From assembly GCA_963825425.1 (NCBI GenBank), contig CAWGTF010000013.1, positions 62,001 to 126,000 of the forward strand: a stretch of 64,000 nt of DNA. Reading direction: 5' to 3'. Positions 59,606 through 64,000 of the stretch are shown here, piece by piece. Position numbers and translations under genes: made by a program. Every line of letters starts with the position of its first letter. Within the stretch, counting starts at the first letter, position 1. The stretch is from PALSA-607 sp963825425 (lineage in GTDB: Bacteria; Actinomycetota; Actinomycetes; Acidothermales; Acidothermaceae). The notes under the pieces were generated by a model that worked only from the letters and a program-made list of their open reading frames with translations, ran no database searches and had not been told where the DNA came from.

Positions 59606-60269
59606 CTGAGTGGCCCGTCAACAGTTGCACCCGCCAGTCAGGACCCGGCGCGACGACCGCAGCCGCGCAACGCGGGTCGACATCAACGTCGACGACGCGC
59701 CAGTCACCGGCGCCCCCGGAAATGGTCGACCCGCCCGGGCCAACCGTGACCGAGCGCAATGGAAAATCGAGACCGCGACCGATCGCCTTTCCGTACGCCT
59801 CTTTCCGTGCCCACACCGTCATGAAGGCAGTTGCGCGATCGGCATCGGTCATGAGCTCGAGTAGACGCAGTTCCTCGGGCGAGCACACCCGCGCCATCAG
59901 TCGCGGCGACGGAGCCGATTGCCGCAACTGCTCGACGTCCACCCCTATTTGGCGTTTCGCTACACCGACGACGACGTGACAGCCACTGTGCGCGATGCTC
60001 ACGAAGAATTCGCGCAGTGCGCCGGTGAGCACGGGTCGACCGGTCGGTTCGAGTTCGATGCCAACGTCATCAGGCGGGACGTCGGCGATGCGCGCCACCG
60101 TTGACCGCAACAGCAGCCGGCCAAGCACGAACGCACGACGAGGTCTGTCTACGCGGATGTCGCTCGCGCGTTGCTGTTCGGATTCGGTGAGGCGCTGTGC
60201 GGCTCGGTCGAGCTCGTCGGACGACATGGCTTCGGTGGACGACGACGCGATGGTGACGACGTCATGCAT
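59601..60269 (-). CDS. 4'-phosphopantetheinyl transferase (Sfp type)
   Basis: Attaches the phosphopantetheine arm of CoA to carrier proteins of fatty-acid, polyketide or peptide synthases. Intact, 222 residues, the length of Sfp-type enzymes. The Mg/CoA motifs are IGVDVEQLR and WARKEAYGKAIGRGLDFPL; an N-terminal RRAFVLGRLLLRSTVA and FVSIAHSG segment is also typical. No synthase gene is nearby. Confidence 0.92.
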   Translation of the reverse strand: MHDVVTIASSSTEAMSSDELDRAAQRLTESEQQRASDIRVDRPRRAFVLGRLLLRSTVARIADVPPDDVGIELEPTGRPVLTGALREFFVSIAHSGCHVVVGVAKRQIGVDVEQLRQSAPSPRLMARVCSPEELRLLELMTDADRATAFMTVWARKEAYGKAIGRGLDFPLRSVTVGPGGSTISGGAGDWRVVDVDVDPRCAAAVVAPGPDWRVQLLTGHSG

Positions 60270-60346
60270 CCGAGCCTCCCGTGCGCAGGCGTTGACTACC
60301 GGGCCTATCTTGTCGCACGTCCGTCTCCCGCGGCAGCCCGCACAAA

Positions 60347-60385
60347 CGGACGGCGGCGCTGCCTGATCGACAGTGCCGCCGTCCG
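60347..60385 (-). terminator. Terminator hairpin after htrA-like gene
   Basis: CGGACGGCGGC (60347-60357) and GCCGCCGTCCG (60375-60385) form a perfect 11-bp stem; the loop can add CTG/CAG pairing. It lies 16 bases past the stop of the minus-strand protease gene, and reading on that strand TTTGTG follows. Confidence 0.75.
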
Positions 60386-60400
60386 CTTGCTTGCTCGACG

Positions 60401-62022
60401 CTAGGAACTGAGCTGTGTCGTTCCGAGCGTGGCCTTCACCGTGGTCGTCGACCCGTTGCGGGTCAGGCCGATCGTCACTGTCGCGCCTGCCTTATTGGAC
60501 CGGATCGCTTGTTGCAGCGCAGTCCCGTCGGCGATTGGCTTGCCGTCGACTGAGGTGATCAGGTCGCCGGCCTGGATCCCGGCCGTCGCGGCAGGACTGC
60601 CGGGCTCGACTGCTTGTACGAGTGCGCCACCAGTTGCGTCGGCCACTGACACTCCGAGGAAGGTGCCGCTCTGCGTCGTCTGACCGCCCTGGCTGTTCGC
60701 GCCCTTACCGGCCTTCAGCGATGGAAGGTCGTTGACGACGGTGTTGCTCGGAATGCTGAAGCCGATGTTTTGCGCAGGTTCACTCGTCGTGCCCGATGCG
60801 ACCGCGACGTTGATGCCGATGACCTGGCCAGTCGTGTCGACGAGCGGACCGCCACTGTTGCCAGGGTTGATCGCGGCGTCGGTCTGCAGCAGGTTCGACA
60901 GGTTGTCGGTGGTGCCAGTGAGAGTGCGGCCCTTGGCCGACAAGATGCCCTCGGTCACCGTCGGCGCGCCGCCGTAGCCGAGTGCGTTGCCGACCGCGAG
61001 CACGCTGTCGCCAACCTCTGCGGTATCGGAGTTGGCGAATGTTGCTGGCTTCAGGTTCGAGACACCGGAGATCTTGATGACTGCAAGGTCTTGCGGTGGT
61101 GTCGATTCCGACGATGGACGCCGGGTGCGTGCCGCCGTTGTTCGGCAACGTCACCGTGATGGCTGTCGCGCCATTCACGACATGGGCGTTCGTCACGATC
61201 TCACCGTCCGCGGTGATGATGATGCCGGTGCCCGCGCCGCTCTCTTGGAAGCCGCCGAACCCGCCGAAGCCACCCCGGCCGTTCGAGCTAGACGTGATGG
61301 TGTCGTTGATGAGCACAACTGACGGCTCGATGCGGGCGAGTGCGGTCTTCACGTCGGCAGTCACAGATGCGGCCTGCGGCAGCGAGCTCGCGGCCGGGGT
61401 TGTTGCGGCCGTAGTGCTGGCGGCCGCTGTCGACGTTGCGTGGCCGGAGTGGTCGTCGACGATGTGGACGACGGTCCCGCTCGCTGCGGCAGAGATGACG
61501 ACAGCCGCGACGACAAGTGCGGCCGCAGCGCGTCCGCCGCGACGTGGCTTGGCATCGTCGGTGATGACGTCTGCGGGTGCGGCCGAGTGCGGTCCACCGG
61601 CGTCGTACGGCGACGTGGCAGCAAACGGCGCCGTTGCAGCGACGGGCGACGCGGCAGTGAGGGCGCGCGGCAGGGCGCCGCCGCGGTCTCATCAGCCGGC
61701 ACTTGCGCAGCCGGCTCATCCATTCGCGACCACCACGGCGGGTTGATGCCTGCTGGCAAATCCGGGGGCACGGGACCGGCCGCCGGGATCGGTGTGGCAG
61801 GTACGGCCGGCGGGGTGGGTGTGGCGGGTACGGCCGGCGGGGTCGGCATGCCTGTTGCGAAGGGCGTGAACGGAGTCGCTGGTCGCTCGGCCGTCTGTGC
61901 TGCGTCTCGCGTCCGCCGTCTCGTCTGGGTCGCTCCGCCGTCTCGTGTCGCTCCGCCGTCTCGTGTCGCTCGGCCGTCTCGTCGCGCTCGCCGTCGGGCC
62001 TGAGCTCGTCGTTGGGGTTCAC
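60401..62022 (-). CDS. Membrane-anchored HtrA-type serine protease with PDZ domain (frameshifted)
   Basis: DegP/PepD-like envelope protease. GTG start with GAGGAG upstream. A cytoplasmic N-terminus rich in charged (ERHETA) repeats and Pro/Ala repeats is followed by one transmembrane segment (AAAALVVAAVVISAAASGTV), then the trypsin-like domain: His in VTNAHVVNG, Asp in DLAVIKISG, Ser in NPGNSGGPLVD. A C-terminal PDZ domain (GTFLGVSVADATGGALVQ, then AGIQAGDLITSVDGKPI) completes it. Frame changes lie near 61100 and at several places between 61550 and 61900. About 540 residues. Confidence 0.92.
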
Positions 62023-62265
62023 GTCCGCTCCTCGTGTTCGTCACCGTGTCGATGTCGCCGTCAACACACACCGGCAACCGCTACGACTTACGGTGCCCGC
62101 GGAAGCTGGAGGTTTCCTGTGACAAACATGAAAGCAACCGAAGAAATCCAGCCCGCGTCCACTCGCGCTCCGCCCCGCTTGTGCACATGCCGGTGGTTCG
62201 TGCACAGCTTTCGAGGTGCAGGCGTTCGGTCGGAAAGTGTCGGTGGGGGTGGATAGCTTGCTTGC

Positions 62266-63600
62266 ATGTTGGTCGCCGAGGTTGATGTCGCCGGGGATGT
62301 GTTGCCGGACGACGATGGCTGGGCGTCGTTGGAGGAGCTGCTGGAGTTCGAGCCTGGTCCGGCGATGATCGGGTACTTGTCGAGCCTCGATGTCGACGGA
62401 GCTTGATGAACGGTCGGCGTCGGTGGTGTTGCAGTTGGTGGAGCGCCAGCAGGCGTGGATCGCGGAGCTTGCGGTGCGGGTGACGGCTCGGTTGGCGGGT
62501 CCGACGCCGCCACCGGATCCGGACAGCACGGATCCGTTGGGCCGCGACAGCATCGACTTGGGCGCCAACTTGGTGGCCGCCACGTTGGGGATGACCACCG
62601 GTGGGGCGCAGACCCGGGTTGATGTGGCGCGGGTGATCACCGAGATCGCTGCCCGCGTGCCGGTTGGCGATGGCGGCCGGGTTCATGAGCTACCGGCAAG
62701 CGTGGATCGTGGCGGAGGCGGTCACCGTCGCCGGGCTTGGTCAGCTCGGGGTCGCCGCGGTCGATGCGCGGGTCGCCTCGGTGGTCAAGGGTCAAAGTTG
62801 GGCCGGGTTTCGGCGCACGCTGCGCCGCGCGGTGCTGGCCGCGAATCCGGATCTGGTGCTCGCCGAACACGCGCGGGCGGTGAAGTTCCGCTCGGTGGAC
62901 AAGGTCGACTTCCCCGACGCGGTGATGAGCCAACTACAGATCACCATGTCCGCGATCGACGCCCAAACGGTGTGGCTCGGCCTCGACGCGACCGCAACCC
63001 AGTTACAGGCCGCGGCCAGGGCGGCCGGCCTGATCGATGAGGGCATCGACGCCTACCGCGCCGACGCGCTGCTCGCCTGGGCGAACAATGCGCTGGCCGA
63101 CCCGAAAGCACCCGCGGCGGCACGGGCGCCGCCATCAGGTCCAGTTCATCACCGACCTCCCGAGCCTGCTCGGGCTGGCCGACAACCCCGCCGAGTTGCT
63201 CGGCTACGGCCCGATCCCGGCCGCCCTGGTGCGCGACCGGGCCGCCCAAGGCGGACTGGCGGCGGCTCATCGTCGAACCGGTCACCGGCTATGCTACTCG
63301 ACTACGGCACCGTCAGTCTACCGGCCACCCGCCGAACTCGCCGACTACGTGATGGCCCGCGACCGGCGCTGCCGGTTCCCCGGCTGCAACACCCGCGCCA
63401 CCTACTGCGACATCGACCACAACATCCCCGCCCCCCGCGGCGACACCTCAGCGGCCAACTGCTGCTGTCTCTGCCGGCGCCATCACCGACTGAAAACCTT
63501 CGGCGACTGGACCGTCAAACTCAAACCCGACGGCTCCTGTTTGTGGACATCACCTTGCGGCCGCCAATTCGTCTCCGACCCACCACCCCAACTCGACTGA
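62266..63600 (+). CDS. DUF222/HNH endonuclease domain protein (frameshifted)
   Basis: Member of the large actinobacterial DUF222-HNH (13E12-like) family. The N-terminal DUF222 helices include SVVLQLVERQQAWIAELAVR and MSYRQAWIVAEAVTVAGLG; the C-terminal HNH nuclease motif is RDRRCRFPGCNTRATYCDID, HNIPAPRGDTSAANCCCLCR and RHHRLKTFGDW. Frame changes near 62395, 62675 and 63125. About 445 residues joined. The family is often multicopy and includes REP13E12-type sequences in mycobacteria; biological role unproven. Confidence 0.88.
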
Positions 63601-63676
63601 CGTGTCGATAAGGCTGCGTCGGTAGCTCGACTAGGTCGTCGAGTGCGGACCGCCGATTTGCGGCGCCAGCGACCAG

Positions 63677-64000
63677 TTATGCGAGGAACGCTCGCAACAG
63701 TGCGGCGGTGCCGTCGAGATGTTCGGCCATCGCGTCACGTGCTGCCTTCGGATCTCCCGCGAGTACGGCTTGCACGATCCGCGCGTGCTGCTGGTTCGAG
63801 TGGACGATGTTGCGCGGCAGTAGCGGAATCGCATCGAGCAGGTCGTTCACCCGCACTCGCGCGTCGGCAACGGCCGACGCCAGAGACGGCGATCCCGACA
63901 GCTCGGCGATCGCTAGGTGCAGCCGCGAGTCGGCCGGCCGGTATCCGGCGAGCGGGGCATCGAAGCAGGCGTTCTGCAATCGCAAGCAGACGCGCCCGCT
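63677..64000 (-). CDS. GntR/FadR-family regulator, C-terminal FCD domain (partial)
   Basis: Only the ligand-binding C-terminal part is in the window; the DNA-binding N-terminus lies beyond the right edge. FCD-domain residues are seen: DSRLHLAIAELSGSPSLASA and HSNQQHARIVQAVLAGDPKA followed by ARDAMAEHLDGTAALLR, with the metal/ligand His and Asp in the usual places. The family typically senses small organic acids. Confidence 0.85.
   Translation of the reverse strand, partial: SGRVCLRLQNACFDAPLAGYRPADSRLHLAIAELSGSPSLASAVADARVRVNDLLDAIPLLPRNIVHSNQQHARIVQAVLAGDPKAARDAMAEHLDGTAALLRAFLA

Noticed and set aside
62266..63600. HNH protein as a homing endonuclease or group II intron product
   Set aside because: It is a full DUF222-HNH family protein with no intron-like RNA or insertion boundary around it.

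Overview
The window is GC-rich, densely packed DNA from an actinobacterium, most likely a member of the Frankineae/Mycobacteriales side of the class. The clues are a Mec-CysO-CysM cysteine pathway beside clpS, murI, rph and rdgB, the MurT/GatD lipid II amidation pair, HGxxPAAW, DUF3039, DUF2017, DUF3048 and DUF3618 proteins, many GTG starts and ATGA/GTGA overlaps. The species cannot be named from sequence alone. More than half of the recognisable proteins are split between reading frames, and where the missing frame can be reconstructed the usual fix is to remove one extra base. Intact genes lie among them, so I read this as indel error in the assembly rather than gene decay, and each broken gene is given as one CDS spanning its pieces.

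Left third (1-33.1 kb): mainly a plant-polysaccharide (arabinan/galactan-type) utilisation region. It holds a sugar-binding Tat lipoprotein; a GH42 beta-galactosidase, a DeoR repressor and the Leloir genes galT-galE-galK; a LacI repressor facing a GH127 beta-L-arabinofuranosidase, a sugar ABC transporter (binding protein plus two permeases) and a GH63-like glucosidase; and a LacI regulator with araB and araD. No L-arabinose isomerase is seen. Between these lie a cell-wall-binding-repeat protein, a glucose dehydrogenase, the peroxiredoxin Bcp, a tRNA-like gene with a UAG anticodon, an acyltransferase, a two-domain YbjQ protein, a molybdate regulator with modABC, a nickel/cobalt permease facing a Fur-family regulator, and a membrane spermidine-synthase-like protein.

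Middle (33.4-47.4 kb): housekeeping genes on the minus strand, with the same order as the Mycobacterium tuberculosis clpS-mec-cysO-cysM-murI-Rv1339-rph-rdgB neighbourhood except for three genes inserted between cysM and murI (a secreted Ig-repeat GH99-like protein, a small conserved protein and an arginase-like protein). Then comes a plus-strand operon for squalene (hpnC, hpnD, hpnE, prenyl diphosphate synthase) and an AI-2E-type permease.

Right part (47.4-64 kb): an anti-sigma-type ATPase, a DUF3048 lipoprotein, kynureninase, DUF3039, YqgE, a rhomboid-like protein, gatD-murT, small membrane proteins, a principal-type sigma factor, an aldo/keto reductase, a large CWB2 plus beta-propeller protein, a phosphopantetheinyl transferase, an HtrA protease, a DUF222/HNH protein and a partial GntR regulator.

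The most informative non-coding signals are paired palindromes in regulator/target intergenic regions: TGCGAC-N3-GTCGCA (nickel), CCGCA-N2-TGCGG (molybdate), GGAAGCGCTTCC (GH127), GTATGTCGACATAC (araB) and CTAAYCACCAG repeats (gal). No CRISPR array, rRNA, IS element or prophage was recognised.
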